Shown in pieces: positions 44,772 through 54,930 of a DNA stretch of 64,000 nt. The stretch spans positions 1,364,001-1,428,000 of the forward strand of contig NZ_JAFBCS010000001.1 in the NCBI RefSeq assembly GCF_016907845.1, in the 5' to 3' direction. The position numbers and the translations under genes were made by a program. Under the pieces are notes generated by a model. That model worked only from the letters and a program-made list of their open reading frames with translations. It had not been told where the DNA came from and did no database searches. This DNA is from Arcanobacterium pluranimalium (GTDB lineage Bacteria > Actinomycetota > Actinomycetes > Actinomycetales > Actinomycetaceae). Numbering within the stretch: position 1 is the first letter of the stretch; every line of letters begins with the position of its first letter.

Positions 44772-45628
44772 TGCTGAGAAGAAGTCATTTCATTATTGGT
44801 TTTGTTGTGGCGCTGATTGTGGGCATGGGCGTTGGCATGATCCACACGACGCATTCAAAATCTGACACTGCGCTAACGATCGTTTCGCATGGGGAAGTTG
44901 GATCCCCGGCGTCGATATCGGTGACCGGATCTATCCATGCGCGTGATAAAGGATATAAAGAGCTGGTCAAAGGCAATGGTCGAGTAGTGGCAGATGGTAC
45001 GCAACTGCTGTATCAAGCATCGTCGTATTCTTACGATTCCAATGGAAAACTCGTCAATAATAATCGCGATCAATTTTATGCGGGTAAGGCCGATAAAAAG
45101 GGTCTGGGAAGCATTTCGGACGCCGTCGTTGGTAAAACGGAAGGTTCGCGCATCGCCGTCGTCAATCCCGATAGTTCCTTAACCAGTGCGGAAATTGTGG
45201 TCATAGATATCCTCTCGACCACAATTCAAGGTCAAATGAAACCTTATTCAGGAACTGTGCCTTTTCCAGGTATAACAGCGGGGGAAAATAACAAACCGGC
45301 ACTCGGGGCAATCGGGCAACCTGTTGCGTCCTTATCGGTAAGCGAACTCATCGCCGGAAAAGGTGCCCAAATCACCCAACACGATGCGATCTTCGCCAAC
45401 TATGTGCTCGTTGATGCGAATGGAACTGTGGTTGAAGATACGTGGAATAATCCACAGCCGGCGTATATTGAGATTAGTAAAGTATTTTCTGGCATGAGAG
45501 CTGGTCTAGTAGACCAACGTATTGGTTCGCGAGTTGCTTTGGCAATACCTGCTCAAGAGGCACAAGGCAATCACGATCTCTACGCCGTCGTCGATATTCT
45601 GGCTATTGCTAATAAGGCAGAAGATTAG
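44765..45628 (+). CDS. Membrane-anchored FKBP-like prolyl isomerase (two degenerate domains)
   Basis: A 287-residue protein with one N-terminal membrane helix (about residues 8-27; no lipobox) and two FKBP-like repeats. Repeat one: GNGRVVADGTQLLYQASSYSYDSNG, then ISDAVVGKTEGSRIAVVNP. Repeat two: KGAQITQHDAIFANYVLVDANG, then VFSGMRAGLVDQRIGSRVALAIP. The active-site aromatic residues are partly lost, so isomerase activity is uncertain. It overlaps pafA by 7 bases and is the typical neighbour of pafA in actinobacteria; a role as an extracytoplasmic folding factor is inference. An alternative ATG is at 44771. Confidence 0.8.
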   Translation: MLMLRRSHFIIGFVVALIVGMGVGMIHTTHSKSDTALTIVSHGEVGSPASISVTGSIHARDKGYKELVKGNGRVVADGTQLLYQASSYSYDSNGKLVNNNRDQFYAGKADKKGLGSISDAVVGKTEGSRIAVVNPDSSLTSAEIVVIDILSTTIQGQMKPYSGTVPFPGITAGENNKPALGAIGQPVASLSVSELIAGKGAQITQHDAIFANYVLVDANGTVVEDTWNNPQPAYIEISKVFSGMRAGLVDQRIGSRVALAIPAQEAQGNHDLYAVVDILAIANKAED

Positions 45629-45643
45629 GTAAGGGAACTATCC

Positions 45644-46414
45644 ATGGCAGTTGCAGTACGTGTTATCCCATGTCTTGACGTTTCGCATGGACGCGTGGTG
45701 AAAGGCGTCAATTTTGAGAATTTGCGTGATGCGGGAGATCCTGTAGAGCTGGCGCGTGCCTACGGAGCAATGGGCTGTGATGAACTCACGTTTCTCGATG
45801 TGTCGGCGTCCGTCGAAGACCGCTCAACGCTGCTCGACGTGGTCAGCAATACCGCGAATCAGGTTTTTATCCCACTCACAGTTGGGGGAGGCGTGCGATC
45901 TGTGGCTGACGTTGCACAACTTCTTCACGCCGGTGCCGACAAAGTCGGAATCAATACCGCTGCGGTGCAAAGACCAGAGCTGATCAGCGAGATTGCTGAC
46001 CAGTTTGGCAACCAGGTGATTACGCTTTCGATCGATGCGCGTCGAGTTCGTGACGGTGTGAGCACTGATTCTGGATATGAAATCACTACTCACGGCGGAC
46101 GGCGCGGAACGGGAATTGATGCCTTGCAATGGGCGGTGAAAGCTGCTGAACTCGGCGCAGGAGAAATTCTGCTCAATTCGATGGATGCAGATGGCACGAA
46201 TTCTGGTTTTGATAGGCAAATGATTAAAGATTTTCGTTCTGAAATTTCAGTGCCGATCATCGCTTCAGGAGGAGCTGGTAAGGCTTCGCATTTCGTTGAA
46301 GCAGTACGCGCAGGTGCCGATGCTGTGCTGGCGGCGAGCGTATTTCATTTTGGTGTATTGACGATTTCCGACGTCAAAGCTGCATTGTGCGATGCCGGAA
46401 TTGAAGTGCGGTGA
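45644..46414 (+). CDS. hisF: Imidazole glycerol phosphate synthase, cyclase subunit
   Basis: A 256-residue HisF of the histidine pathway. The TIM barrel has the catalytic Asp in [16 protein letters not shown] and the second Asp in [10 protein letters not shown], with the phosphate sites GGGVRS and ASGGAGK. Its partner hisH is not in this window. It is followed by hisI, overlapping by four bases. AAGGGAA lies before the ATG. Confidence 0.95.
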   Translation: MAVAVRVIPCLDVSHGRVVKGVNFENLRDAGDPVELARAYGAMGCDELTFLDVSASVEDRSTLLDVVSNTANQVFIPLTVGGGVRSVADVAQLLHAGADKVGINTAAVQRPELISEIADQFGNQVITLSIDARRVRDGVSTDSGYEITTHGGRRGTGIDALQWAVKAAELGAGEILLNSMDADGTNSGFDRQMIKDFRSEISVPIIASGGAGKASHFVEAVRAGADAVLAASVFHFGVLTISDVKAALCDAGIEVR

Positions 46415-46812
46415 TGAAGATGACGAACCTGGCAGACACTGCCCACGATGTGCTCGATCCTGAATATGAGCAACGAATCAAATTCAACGAACAAGGGCTT
46501 GTGCTGGCTGTAATCCAAGATTGCCGCAATAAAGATGTGCTCATGGTGGCGTGGATGAATAGGGTAGCGCTAGCTCGTACGCTTTCCACTGGGCGCGTCT
46601 GGTTTTGGTCACGCTCTCGGCAAGAATATTGGCGCAAGGGCGATACTTCTGGTCATATTCAGCTGGTGAGGAGCGTGTCGATAGATTGCGACGGCGATTC
46701 CTTGCTGGTGCTTGTTGATCAGGTGGGTAGTGCGTGCCATACCGGTGAGCGGACGTGTTTCTTGGCAGGTGGCGAACTGGCCGTGCGCAATATTATCGAT
46801 TCGGATTCATGA
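46411..46812 (+). CDS. hisI: Phosphoribosyl-AMP cyclohydrolase
   Basis: A 133-residue HisI that opens the purine ring of phosphoribosyl-AMP. Motifs: [30 protein letters not shown], and the zinc-site cysteines in DCDGDSLLV and [11 protein letters not shown]. The ATG overlaps the hisF stop. No other his gene is in the window; the rest of the pathway must lie elsewhere. Confidence 0.94.
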   Translation: MMKMTNLADTAHDVLDPEYEQRIKFNEQGLVLAVIQDCRNKDVLMVAWMNRVALARTLSTGRVWFWSRSRQEYWRKGDTSGHIQLVRSVSIDCDGDSLLVLVDQVGSACHTGERTCFLAGGELAVRNIIDSDS

Positions 46813-46956
46813 AGCCCGAAACACTGCAGCGCTGAGATACTGAGGCACTGTCTGATTCTATGAAAGTCTTTGTGCCTATCACCGCTTCGAGCCGCAATCC
46901 ATTTCGGAGTATTGCATAAATCACGTTAGGATTGGAAGCGGGTGATTGGAGGACAC

Positions 46957-47775
46957 ATGACCGTCTTGGAAGATATCGTTGCTGATGTTCGTGCTGATGT
47001 AGCGATTCGAGAAGCGCATGTATCACTCGATAACCTCAAAGTACGTGCAATGAAAATTCCGCCTGCCAAAAACGCTTATGGAATATTGAAAACTGACGAT
47101 CACCGGGCCGTGCGAATCATTTCGGAGATTAAGCGAAAGAGTCCGTCTCGCGGACACCTTGCTGGTATCGAAGATCCAGCGAAATTGGCACAGATTTATG
47201 AGGACGGCGGCAGCGCAGCCGTATCCGTATTTACCGAGCATAAGTATTTTGGTGGGTGCCTTGATGATCTCGACGCAGTGCGTCGCAGTATCGAGATTCC
47301 GGTGTTGAGCAAGGACTTCATCGTCAGTCCGTATCAGATTTGGGAAGCTCGTGCACATGGCGCTGATATGGTGCTGCTCGTCGTCGCAGCTCTTGAGCAA
47401 ATCGTCCTTGAGTCTTTTGTCGAGCGCGTCCACTCCTTGGGTATGACAGCTTTGGTGGAAGCCCACAATCAGGAAGAGGCATTGCGCGCCGTTGATGCCG
47501 GCGCGATCGTTATCGGTGTCAACGCGCGGAATATGAACACTTTCGATGTGGATCTGAAAATATTTGACCGAGTTGTCGATGTGCTGCCACGCGATGCGTT
47601 GCGAATCGCTGAATCAGGCGTACGCACGCCACAAGATGTTTTGAATTATGCGCGAAGTGGTGCCGATGCAGTTCTGGTTGGAGAAGCTCTTGTGACCAGT
47701 GCAAATCCACTCCAGACAATCCGCGATATGGTTGCGATTGGCGAGCATCCATCTCTAACTGCTATGAAACGATGA
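46957..47775 (+). CDS. trpC: Indole-3-glycerol phosphate synthase, orphan of a trp cluster
   Basis: A 272-residue TrpC, which makes indole-glycerol phosphate in tryptophan synthesis. Catalytic residues are intact: ISEIKRKSPSRG, VLSKDFIV, ALVEAHNQEEAL, VIGVNARNMNTF and IAESGVRTPQD. GGAGG lies 4 bases before the ATG. In related actinobacteria trpE precedes and trpB-trpA follow this gene before lgt; here hisI precedes and lgt follows directly, so trpC is left without its pathway partners. Confidence 0.93.
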   Translation: MTVLEDIVADVRADVAIREAHVSLDNLKVRAMKIPPAKNAYGILKTDDHRAVRIISEIKRKSPSRGHLAGIEDPAKLAQIYEDGGSAAVSVFTEHKYFGGCLDDLDAVRRSIEIPVLSKDFIVSPYQIWEARAHGADMVLLVVAALEQIVLESFVERVHSLGMTALVEAHNQEEALRAVDAGAIVIGVNARNMNTFDVDLKIFDRVVDVLPRDALRIAESGVRTPQDVLNYARSGADAVLVGEALVTSANPLQTIRDMVAIGEHPSLTAMKR

Positions 47776-47873
47776 AACGAACAGCGTTGCACCTTCAACG
47801 GAGGTGTCGAAACGCGCTGAGCGAGCTCAATAACGCTAAAATAGGCATAGTCAGCAATACTTAAGGAGCAATT

Positions 47874-48719
47874 TTGTTTGCATCAATTCCGTCGCCACCG
47901 GTGAGCGTATGGTATCTAGGCCCGCTGCCAATTCGCGCCTATGCTTTTGCGATTATTACGGGAATCATCGTCGCCGTTTATATCCTTGAAAAGCGGTACA
48001 CGAAAAAGGGCGGTCCTAGTGAAGTCTCCATCGACGTCGGTGTATGGGCAGTGATCTTCGGTATCGTGGGTGCACGTTTGTACCATATTTTTACGACGCC
48101 GCAGCCTTACTTTGGTGAGAACGGCGATCTGACGAAAATATTTCGCGTCTGGGAAGGCGGCTTGGGGATTTGGGGCGCCGTTGCTGCAGGTGGCCTAGGC
48201 ATCTATATTGCTTTACATCGGCGTGGACTGCGTTTTGCTCCTTTTGCCGACGCATTGGCACCTGGATTACTCGTTGCGCAAGCAATTGGGCGATTAGGAA
48301 ATTGGTTTAATCAAGAACTGTATGGGCGTCCTACAGATTTACCGTGGGCTTTAGAAATATCTCCAGAGCATATTGTAGGTGGTTATCCGCCCGGAACCAC
48401 CTTTCACCCAACGTTCCTCTATGAAGCACTGTGGTGTCTAGCTGCAGCAGCGATAATTATTGTGCTCGAAAAACGCATGCATCTGCACGGCGGGCAAGTC
48501 ATTGTGTTGTACGTTGCGCTCTATACGCTCGGCCGCGTATGGATCGAAAATCTGCGCATTGATGAAGCCGAGATTATTGCAGGACTTCGGCTCAACGTGT
48601 GGACGTCCATCTTCGTATTTCTTGGCGCCGTGGTGGTTTACGTTATCGTCACGCGGAGAGTACGTGCGAATCCACATATAGACGATATTCATCTTCGTCC
48701 TGTAACTGATGCTGATTAA
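47874..48719 (+). CDS. lgt: Prolipoprotein diacylglyceryl transferase
   Basis: A 281-residue integral membrane enzyme that attaches diacylglycerol to lipoprotein cysteines. The signature lies around ARLYHIFTTP and EGGLGIWGAVAAGGLG, followed by QAIGRLGNWFNQELYGRPT (core catalytic Arg/Asn) and PTFLYEALW. TTG start with AGGAG 5 bases upstream. It stands between trpC and pyk, the conserved actinobacterial order. Confidence 0.93.
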   Translation: MFASIPSPPVSVWYLGPLPIRAYAFAIITGIIVAVYILEKRYTKKGGPSEVSIDVGVWAVIFGIVGARLYHIFTTPQPYFGENGDLTKIFRVWEGGLGIWGAVAAGGLGIYIALHRRGLRFAPFADALAPGLLVAQAIGRLGNWFNQELYGRPTDLPWALEISPEHIVGGYPPGTTFHPTFLYEALWCLAAAAIIIVLEKRMHLHGGQVIVLYVALYTLGRVWIENLRIDEAEIIAGLRLNVWTSIFVFLGAVVVYVIVTRRVRANPHIDDIHLRPVTDAD

Positions 48720-48783
48720 GTTATTACCAAGCTAATACGATAAACGTCATAAGAAAACCAAATTGATCGGGTAGAATGTAGAT

Positions 48784-50211
48784 ATGCGAAGAGCAAAGAT
48801 TGTATGTACTTTAGGCCCTGCCGTTGGCAGTAAAGAGCGAATTGTAGAACTCGTTAAAGCAGGAATGAATGTTGCGCGTATCAACGCCTCACACGGTTCC
48901 CACGCTGAGCACGAAGAACGAATCAATTGGGTTCGTGAGGCTGCGGCTGAGCTAGACACTCCGGTAGCCGTGCTGGTGGATCTTCAAGGCCCGAAAATCC
49001 GGTTGGGAAATTTTGCTGAAGGTCCTGTCCTTCTTCAAAATGGAGATATCTTCACTATCACCACTGAAGACGTTCCAGGCGACAAAGATTTAGTTTCCAC
49101 CACCCACAAGGGGCTTCCGGGCGATTGCCATCCTGGCGATACTATTTTGATCGACGACGGTAAAGTCCAAGTTCGTGTGGTCGAGGTAGATGGTCCGCGC
49201 GTACGCACTGAAGTTGTGGTTGGCGGTACCGTTTCGGATCACAAGGGCGTTAATCTCCCTGGTGTTGCGGTGTCTGTGCCTGCACTGTCAGAAAAAGACA
49301 AGCTCGATTTGGAGTGGGGTCTTGAATATGGCTGCGATCTCGTAGCTCTTTCTTTCGTGCGTTCTCCAGAGGATGCTGCGGATGTACACGCCGTTATGGA
49401 TAAGGTTGGACGTCGAGTTCCTGTTATTGCCAAAATTGAAAAACCACAGGCAGTGACCGTTCTAGAAGATCTCGTCCAAGTATTTGACGGCTTCATGATT
49501 GCTCGTGGCGATTTGGGTGTGGAACTTCCGCTCCAGCAAGTTCCAATCGTTCAGAAGCGAGCAATTGCTATCGCACGTCGCCATGCAAAGCCAGTTATCG
49601 TGGCCACGCAGGTGCTCGAATCGATGATTAACGCACCAACTCCTACGCGTGCAGAAACGTCTGACTGCGCAAATGCAATCCTTGACGGTGCGGATGCTGT
49701 GATGCTTTCTGGTGAAACTTCGGTAGGTAAATACCCGATTCGCTGTGTTGAAACCATGGCTTCGATTATTGAATTCACGGAAGAGCACGGCCTTGAGTCG
49801 ATTCCGAAGATCGGTAATCTTCACCGCACACGTAATGGCGTTATGACTCGCTCAGCGATGGATATTGGTGAAGCCTTAGGTGTTAAGTACCTTTCAGTAT
49901 TTACTTCCTCGGGGCAAACTGCACGCCGTATGGCTCGACTACGTGCACGTATACCACTGTTGGTATTCACGCCTAACGAAGATATTCGCCAGCAGCTCGC
50001 GTTGACTTGGGGCGTACAGTCAGTCCTTGTTCCACCTGTGAAGCATACAGATGATATGGTAGATCAAGTAGATCATTCGCTTCGTGAACTTGGACTAGCG
50101 GTTGACGGCGATCGTGTGGTGATCATTTGTGGTATGCCACCTGGGCAAGTTGGTTCCACAAACACCATTCGAATTCATAAGATGGGTGAGACTTTCACGA
50201 ATCTTAACTGA
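48784..50211 (+). CDS. pyk: Pyruvate kinase
   Basis: A 475-residue pyruvate kinase, converting phosphoenolpyruvate and ADP to pyruvate and ATP. Motifs: RRAKIVCTLGPAVGS, MNVARINASHG, the metal and Lys site VIAKIEKPQAV, IMVARGDLGVE-like (FMIARGDLGVELP), and ANAILDGADAVMLSGETSVGKYP. It has no ribosome site; TAGAAT (48772-48777) ends 6 bases before the ATG, so the message looks leaderless. Confidence 0.96.
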   Translation: MRRAKIVCTLGPAVGSKERIVELVKAGMNVARINASHGSHAEHEERINWVREAAAELDTPVAVLVDLQGPKIRLGNFAEGPVLLQNGDIFTITTEDVPGDKDLVSTTHKGLPGDCHPGDTILIDDGKVQVRVVEVDGPRVRTEVVVGGTVSDHKGVNLPGVAVSVPALSEKDKLDLEWGLEYGCDLVALSFVRSPEDAADVHAVMDKVGRRVPVIAKIEKPQAVTVLEDLVQVFDGFMIARGDLGVELPLQQVPIVQKRAIAIARRHAKPVIVATQVLESMINAPTPTRAETSDCANAILDGADAVMLSGETSVGKYPIRCVETMASIIEFTEEHGLESIPKIGNLHRTRNGVMTRSAMDIGEALGVKYLSVFTSSGQTARRMARLRARIPLLVFTPNEDIRQQLALTWGVQSVLVPPVKHTDDMVDQVDHSLRELGLAVDGDRVVIICGMPPGQVGSTNTIRIHKMGETFTNLN

Positions 50212-50295
50212 CTTTGTGAGATTTGTGACGAAAACACTGGTCAAATGAAATTGAAGCTGGGCGATTAGATCTATAAACTTTGATTGTCCAGTCAT

Positions 50296-50378
50296 GCTCC
50301 TGTGGTGGAATTGGTAGACACACTGCACTCAAAATGCAGCGCCCACAAAGCGTGCGGGTTCGAGTCCCGCCGGGAGCA
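50296..50378 (+). tRNA. tRNA-Leu (anticodon CAA)
   Basis: The cloverleaf is complete: acceptor GCTCCTG with CGGGAGC (one G-U pair), anticodon stem CTGCA/TGCAG around CTCAAAA giving CAA, long class II variable arm (GCGCCCACAAAGCGT...), and T arm GCGGGTTCGAGTCCCGC. CCA is not encoded. Confidence 0.97.
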
Positions 50379-50466
50379 CTGTATATCCGGATATCAACGG
50401 ATTGCCCGTTCGATATCCGGATTTACTTTTCACCGTACATAAACCAGATGCCGAAGGAGGCAAACG

Positions 50467-51117
50467 ATGGCAGTTGAAAATAGCGAAGCACAAGACGCCA
50501 TTTCTGGTGCAGAATTCGAGAAAATTGACGATTCGACGGATCGCCCGTCAGTTCGCGTCCTCGTGGTGGAAGACGAAACCTTAATCCGGCTCGATATTGT
50601 TGAGACGCTATCTGATGCCGGATATAACATCGTTGGCGAAGGTACCAATGGCGATGAAGCCATTAAACTCGCTGCCGAACTAGAACCTGAACTGATCGTT
50701 ATGGACGTCAAGATGCCAGGAACTGATGGCATCACAGCAGCTGAACGCATTCTGTCGGAACGGCACTGCGCCGTCGTCATGCTCACCGCATTCTCACAAA
50801 AGGATCTTGTTGACCGTGCGCGCGACGCAGGGGCTATGGCGTACGTCGTCAAGCCTTTTACGCCGGCGGATCTACTTCCAGCAGTGGAAATCGCAATCTC
50901 GCGCAGTCAAGAAATAGCGGCGCTAGAATCTGAGGTCGCATCGCTCACAGAGCAATTTGAAACTCGCAAGCGGGTTGATCGCGCTAAGGGTCTCTTGCAA
51001 GACAAGATGGGTCTGACCGAGCCAGAAGCGTTCCGTTGGATTCAAAAGACGTCCATGGATCGCCGTCTGACTATGCGTGAAGTTGCAGACGCGGTTATTG
51101 AGCAGGTAGGCGACTGA
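50467..51117 (+). CDS. pdtaR: ANTAR-domain response regulator (PdtaR type)
   Basis: A 216-residue response regulator. The receiver domain spans about residues 28-143 with phosphoacceptor D80 (LIVMDVKMPGTDG), acidic pair VVEDET and Lys in AYVVKPF. The ANTAR RNA-binding domain is C-terminal (about 155-212: VDRAKGLLQDKMGLTEPEAFRWIQ). In mycobacteria PdtaR with kinase PdtaS controls transcript antitermination and NO/antibiotic responses; the kinase is not in this window. AAGGAGG lies 8 bases before the ATG. Confidence 0.92.
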   Translation: MAVENSEAQDAISGAEFEKIDDSTDRPSVRVLVVEDETLIRLDIVETLSDAGYNIVGEGTNGDEAIKLAAELEPELIVMDVKMPGTDGITAAERILSERHCAVVMLTAFSQKDLVDRARDAGAMAYVVKPFTPADLLPAVEIAISRSQEIAALESEVASLTEQFETRKRVDRAKGLLQDKMGLTEPEAFRWIQKTSMDRRLTMREVADAVIEQVGD

Positions 51118-51179
51118 GAGATTTTTCCAATGCTGGCTCCAGCATCGGATTTGGGCGGATTTTTCGATAGACTCATATC

Positions 51180-53885
51180 GTGAACTCGAATAATTTGCTC
51201 CTCATTGACGGCCATTCTATGGCGTTTCGATCCTTTTATGCGCTCCCTGCTGAGTCTTTCCGCACAGCTTCTGGAACCTACACGAACTCAGTACACGGAT
51301 TCGTCAATACTCTGTTGCGACTCATGAAAGATTACGATCCGAGCCATATCGTCGTCGCTTTCGATTTACCTGGCGGAACCTTTCGTACTCGTGATTTCGC
51401 TGACTACAAAGGTGGACGCAAAGCGACGCCGGAAGAGTTCAAAGGGCAGATTTCGATCATTCAAGAGCTCCTCGATACAGTCGGCATCTCCTGGCTCACA
51501 GTTGAGGACTACGAAGCTGATGATATCGTGGCCACGCTTGCAACTATTGGTGCGCAGCGCGGTATGAAAGTCTTTATTGCTTCTGGCGATAAAGACTCTT
51601 ATCAGCTTGTCAACGACGATATCTCGGTGCTGTATCCGATGCCACGATCGCAGATGCTGGTCATGACTCCGCAAGTGGTTCAAGAGCGCACCAATGTTTC
51701 GCCACAGCGTTATTCTGATCTCGCCGCGTTAGTCGGGGAAGGAGCGGATAATATCCCTGGCGTACCCGGCGTTGGCCCAAAGACTGCGGTGAAATGGTTG
51801 GAGCAATACGGCGATTTAGAGGGGATTCTCGATCATGCTGATGAGATTAAAGGCAAGGTAGGGGAGTCGCTACGCGCTCATATCGACCAAGTTCGCTTGA
51901 ATCGCAAATTGAATGAGCTTGTGCGCGATTTGCCTATTGGCGAGAACTTTGACGATTTTATGCCGAAAGGAGTGGATCGACGCAGTTTCCATGAGTTGTG
52001 CGATGCACTCGATTTCTCTTCGGTGCGCGATCGTGTTTTGAGCGAGTTCCCTAGTCGTGCTAGTGCTGAGCAAGACACTGAATTCGAGCAGACCTCGGTG
52101 CGTAATAAGCGCACAGCAACAGCTTTCGACGGCGGTTTGGCCGATTTCCTCGCTGCCGGAGCGTCTCCAATCGGCATGCATGTAGAGGGCAGTTTTTCTC
52201 CCGGGCAAGGCACAGTTCACAAATTCGCCTTAACACGAATTGACGGCGTAGCGATATCGTGCGAGCTTTCTGGTCTTGCGGATAAAGATGCGATTGCCCT
52301 GCGTAAATGGCTTGCCGATGAGCAGGTGAAGAAAATTATTCACGGCGGCAAAGCAGCAGCTCATGCGTGGTTGGGTGCCGGCTATTCTTTCGCTGGTATC
52401 GAGATCGACACCGAGTTGCAGGCCTATTTACTTCACCCTGACCAGCGGAAATATGATTTTGCCGAGCTAGTCCAGCGCTATCTTTCCATTGATCTTGAAA
52501 GTGACAGTGACGATTCGCTGGGAATTACCATGGATGGAATGCTCGCCAACGATAACCTCATTCAGTATGCGGCAGCTGTCTTGGATCTTGCCGAGGTATT
52601 CACCGACGCTATCGCGAAGCAAGGAATGAGTAGTGAGCTATTAGATCTCGAACTTGAGGTATCACGCGTACTATTTGCGATGGAGAATCGGGGAATTTGC
52701 GTTGAGCAACAGCGGCTAGAACAACTCATTGATGAGTTTACACACCGCGTAGAGGACGCTGCCGAACGTGCACATATGGCTGTGGGCGATTTTGACGTGA
52801 ATCTATCGAGTCCAAAACAGCTCCAAGCGCTACTTTTTGACCGCCTCAATTTACCTAAAACAAAAAAGACGAAATCTGGTTATACCACTAACGCTGATTC
52901 TCTAGCGGAATTGCTGGTCAAGATTGCCGGCCGAGAAGACGACGACGCCCTCATGGGCACGGCTTTTCTCGCGGCCCTGCTTGAGCATCGAGACGCGATC
53001 AAACTCTTGCAGTCAGTGGAGGGCTTGCAAAAGTCTCTACAAAACGACGGGCGTATCCACACCACATATCAGCAAACGGTGGCTGCAACAGGCAGATTGT
53101 CGTCAACCGAACCCAATTTGCAAAATATCCATGCCCGCACAGATGAAGGCTTGCAGATTCGCGAAGTCTTTGTGCCGGGCGAGGGTTTTGACTCGCTCAT
53201 GACCGCGGATTATTCGCAAATTGAAATGCGCTTGATGGCTCACTTGTCTAAGGACGCTTCGTTGATCGAAGCTTTTAATGAGGGAGCGGATTTGCACAGT
53301 TACGTGGCAAGTCGCGTGTTTAATGTGCCCGAAGACGCCGTGAGCGCACAGCAGCGTTCGAAGATTAAAGCCATGAGTTACGGTTTGGTCTATGGATTGT
53401 CGGCTTATGGGTTGTCTGCGCAACTAGGTGTGTCCGTGCCAGAAGCAACGCGCCTGATGGACGGATATTTCAGCAGGTTCGGCAAGGTTAAGGAATATCT
53501 CGATACGGTCGTCGAGTCGGCTCGCAAGTTGGGCTACACAGAAACTATCCGTGGCCGACGTCGTTACCTCCCAGAACTTACCTCAAGCAACCGGAAGTTA
53601 CGCGAGGCTGCCGAAAGAATGGCACTCAATGCTCCAATTCAGGGATCTGCTGCTGATTTGATCAAAGTCGCTATGCTTGATGTCGAACGTGCATTGAATG
53701 ATGCCGGGCTCAAATCGCGCATTTTGCTACAGGTTCATGACGAACTTGTACTGGAGATCCTCGATACTGAGCGTGAACAGGTCGAACAGATCGTACGAGA
53801 AAAGATGGGGGCTGCTGAAGATCTTTCGGTGCCTCTTTCAGTGGGAGTTGGAATCGGAAAGAACTGGCGCTTTGCAGCTCACTGA
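51180..53885 (+). CDS. polA: DNA polymerase I
   Basis: A 901-residue PolA for repair and Okazaki-fragment processing. The N-terminal 5'-3' nuclease (LLIDGHSMAFRSFYALP to the helix-hairpin-helix IPGVPGVGPKTA) is intact. The middle 3'-5' exonuclease-like domain lacks the acidic DxE (IGMHVEGSFSPG in its place), so it is not expected to proofread, as in other actinobacteria. Polymerase motifs A (TADYSQIEMRLMAHLS), B (KAMSYGLVYGLSAYGLS) and C (VHDELVLE) are complete. The GTG follows TAGACT (51168-51173) by 6 bases and has no ribosome site, suggesting leaderless translation. The 3' end overlaps a convergent gene by 7 bases. Confidence 0.95.
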   Translation: MNSNNLLLIDGHSMAFRSFYALPAESFRTASGTYTNSVHGFVNTLLRLMKDYDPSHIVVAFDLPGGTFRTRDFADYKGGRKATPEEFKGQISIIQELLDTVGISWLTVEDYEADDIVATLATIGAQRGMKVFIASGDKDSYQLVNDDISVLYPMPRSQMLVMTPQVVQERTNVSPQRYSDLAALVGEGADNIPGVPGVGPKTAVKWLEQYGDLEGILDHADEIKGKVGESLRAHIDQVRLNRKLNELVRDLPIGENFDDFMPKGVDRRSFHELCDALDFSSVRDRVLSEFPSRASAEQDTEFEQTSVRNKRTATAFDGGLADFLAAGASPIGMHVEGSFSPGQGTVHKFALTRIDGVAISCELSGLADKDAIALRKWLADEQVKKIIHGGKAAAHAWLGAGYSFAGIEIDTELQAYLLHPDQRKYDFAELVQRYLSIDLESDSDDSLGITMDGMLANDNLIQYAAAVLDLAEVFTDAIAKQGMSSELLDLELEVSRVLFAMENRGICVEQQRLEQLIDEFTHRVEDAAERAHMAVGDFDVNLSSPKQLQALLFDRLNLPKTKKTKSGYTTNADSLAELLVKIAGREDDDALMGTAFLAALLEHRDAIKLLQSVEGLQKSLQNDGRIHTTYQQTVAATGRLSSTEPNLQNIHARTDEGLQIREVFVPGEGFDSLMTADYSQIEMRLMAHLSKDASLIEAFNEGADLHSYVASRVFNVPEDAVSAQQRSKIKAMSYGLVYGLSAYGLSAQLGVSVPEATRLMDGYFSRFGKVKEYLDTVVESARKLGYTETIRGRRRYLPELTSSNRKLREAAERMALNAPIQGSAADLIKVAMLDVERALNDAGLKSRILLQVHDELVLEILDTEREQVEQIVREKMGAAEDLSVPLSVGVGIGKNWRFAAH

Positions 53886-54688
53886 GCGCCTTTGACGGCA
53901 CACACAATTAACGTGCCAGGTATGTAGGCAGAGCGCTCAGGACCCCATCCGCCCCACACCACATTTCTTCCCAGCGGCCACTGCGGCTCGATCACCTCGG
54001 TGATGCTAAAACCACAGGCAGTGAGGGAGTTTATGTGCTCAGCGAAAGTGTGGTGGAATTCGGCGTACTCTAGTTCGCCACGGGAGTTTCGCTCAAGGTA
54101 CGGCTCTGTTCCGAAGTAAGACGACGTCGCCGCCATGCCTCGTCGCGTGGGATCGTCTGGAAACATCCAACGAATCGGATGCATTGCGGAATAAATCCAT
54201 TTCCCGTGCGGCTTGAGCACGCGTTTTACTTCGTTGTGTACGGCTTCGAGATTTTCGACGAAAGGGATCACTCCAAAAGAGGTAAAGACGACATCGAATA
54301 CGTTGGCGTCGAAAGGTAAACTGCGCGCATCAGCCTGGAGTAGCGGGAAACTGTATCCGAAGCGTTCGTTGATTCGTGCAGCGTGTTTGATCATCTCATC
54401 GGAGATATCGGTGGCGGTGACGTCGCAGCCCAAAGCATGAAGATAGCGGGAGCACTGCGCAGCACCTGCGCCGATTTCGAGTATCTTTGCCTTTTTGAGT
54501 TCGGCTGCTGTGCCGAGCAAATTGAGATCAGCTTCGCGGATGCCCTCTGGTCCCCAAATAAAATCGGTGTCACCGAGTATTTCGCCATGCTCATCGAGGT
54601 ATTGTGTCGCGTTGGCGTCCCACCACGTCTGATTAGAAGTGACGGGATCGTCGTCGTGGCTTAACGGCATACGTCCTGCTGAAAACAT
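53879..54688 (-). CDS. SAM-dependent class I methyltransferase
   Basis: A 269-residue methyltransferase. SAM motif I ILEIGAGAAQCSRYLHALG, with the next strand CDVTATDISDEM and motif LLQADARSLPFDANVFDVVFTSFG. The C-terminal half (SYFGTEPYLERNSRGEL) is typical of actinobacterial members. The substrate is unknown. The ATG at 54688 is chosen because GGAAGAGAG lies just upstream; a longer frame reaches 54778 without a signal. Confidence 0.82.
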   Translation of the reverse strand: MFSAGRMPLSHDDDPVTSNQTWWDANATQYLDEHGEILGDTDFIWGPEGIREADLNLLGTAAELKKAKILEIGAGAAQCSRYLHALGCDVTATDISDEMIKHAARINERFGYSFPLLQADARSLPFDANVFDVVFTSFGVIPFVENLEAVHNEVKRVLKPHGKWIYSAMHPIRWMFPDDPTRRGMAATSSYFGTEPYLERNSRGELEYAEFHHTFAEHINSLTACGFSITEVIEPQWPLGRNVVWGGWGPERSAYIPGTLIVCAVKGAQ

Positions 54689-54930
54689 CGTCTCTCTTCC
54701 GTCGTTAACTGTGGATGCCCACCTGTGCGTGGGGGATCGTCGTCGTTCCTTGGCGTTGACGCAATTACTTCGAGGCACAGATGTGGCGCATTGATCACTA
54801 CACTAGCAATCTAAGCTTGCTTTTCGGTATATTTTCGCCCTAAACTTGTATATTGGTGTGCCGGAGTTATATCCACACACTATTGTCCGAATTCAAATCT
54901 AGTTTTATCCGTAACGGAGTCACCAACTCT

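Noticed and set aside
51130-51145. ATGCTGG/CCAGCAT as a terminator of pdtaR
   Set aside because: Seven-base stem with a two-base loop cannot fold fully; no T-run.
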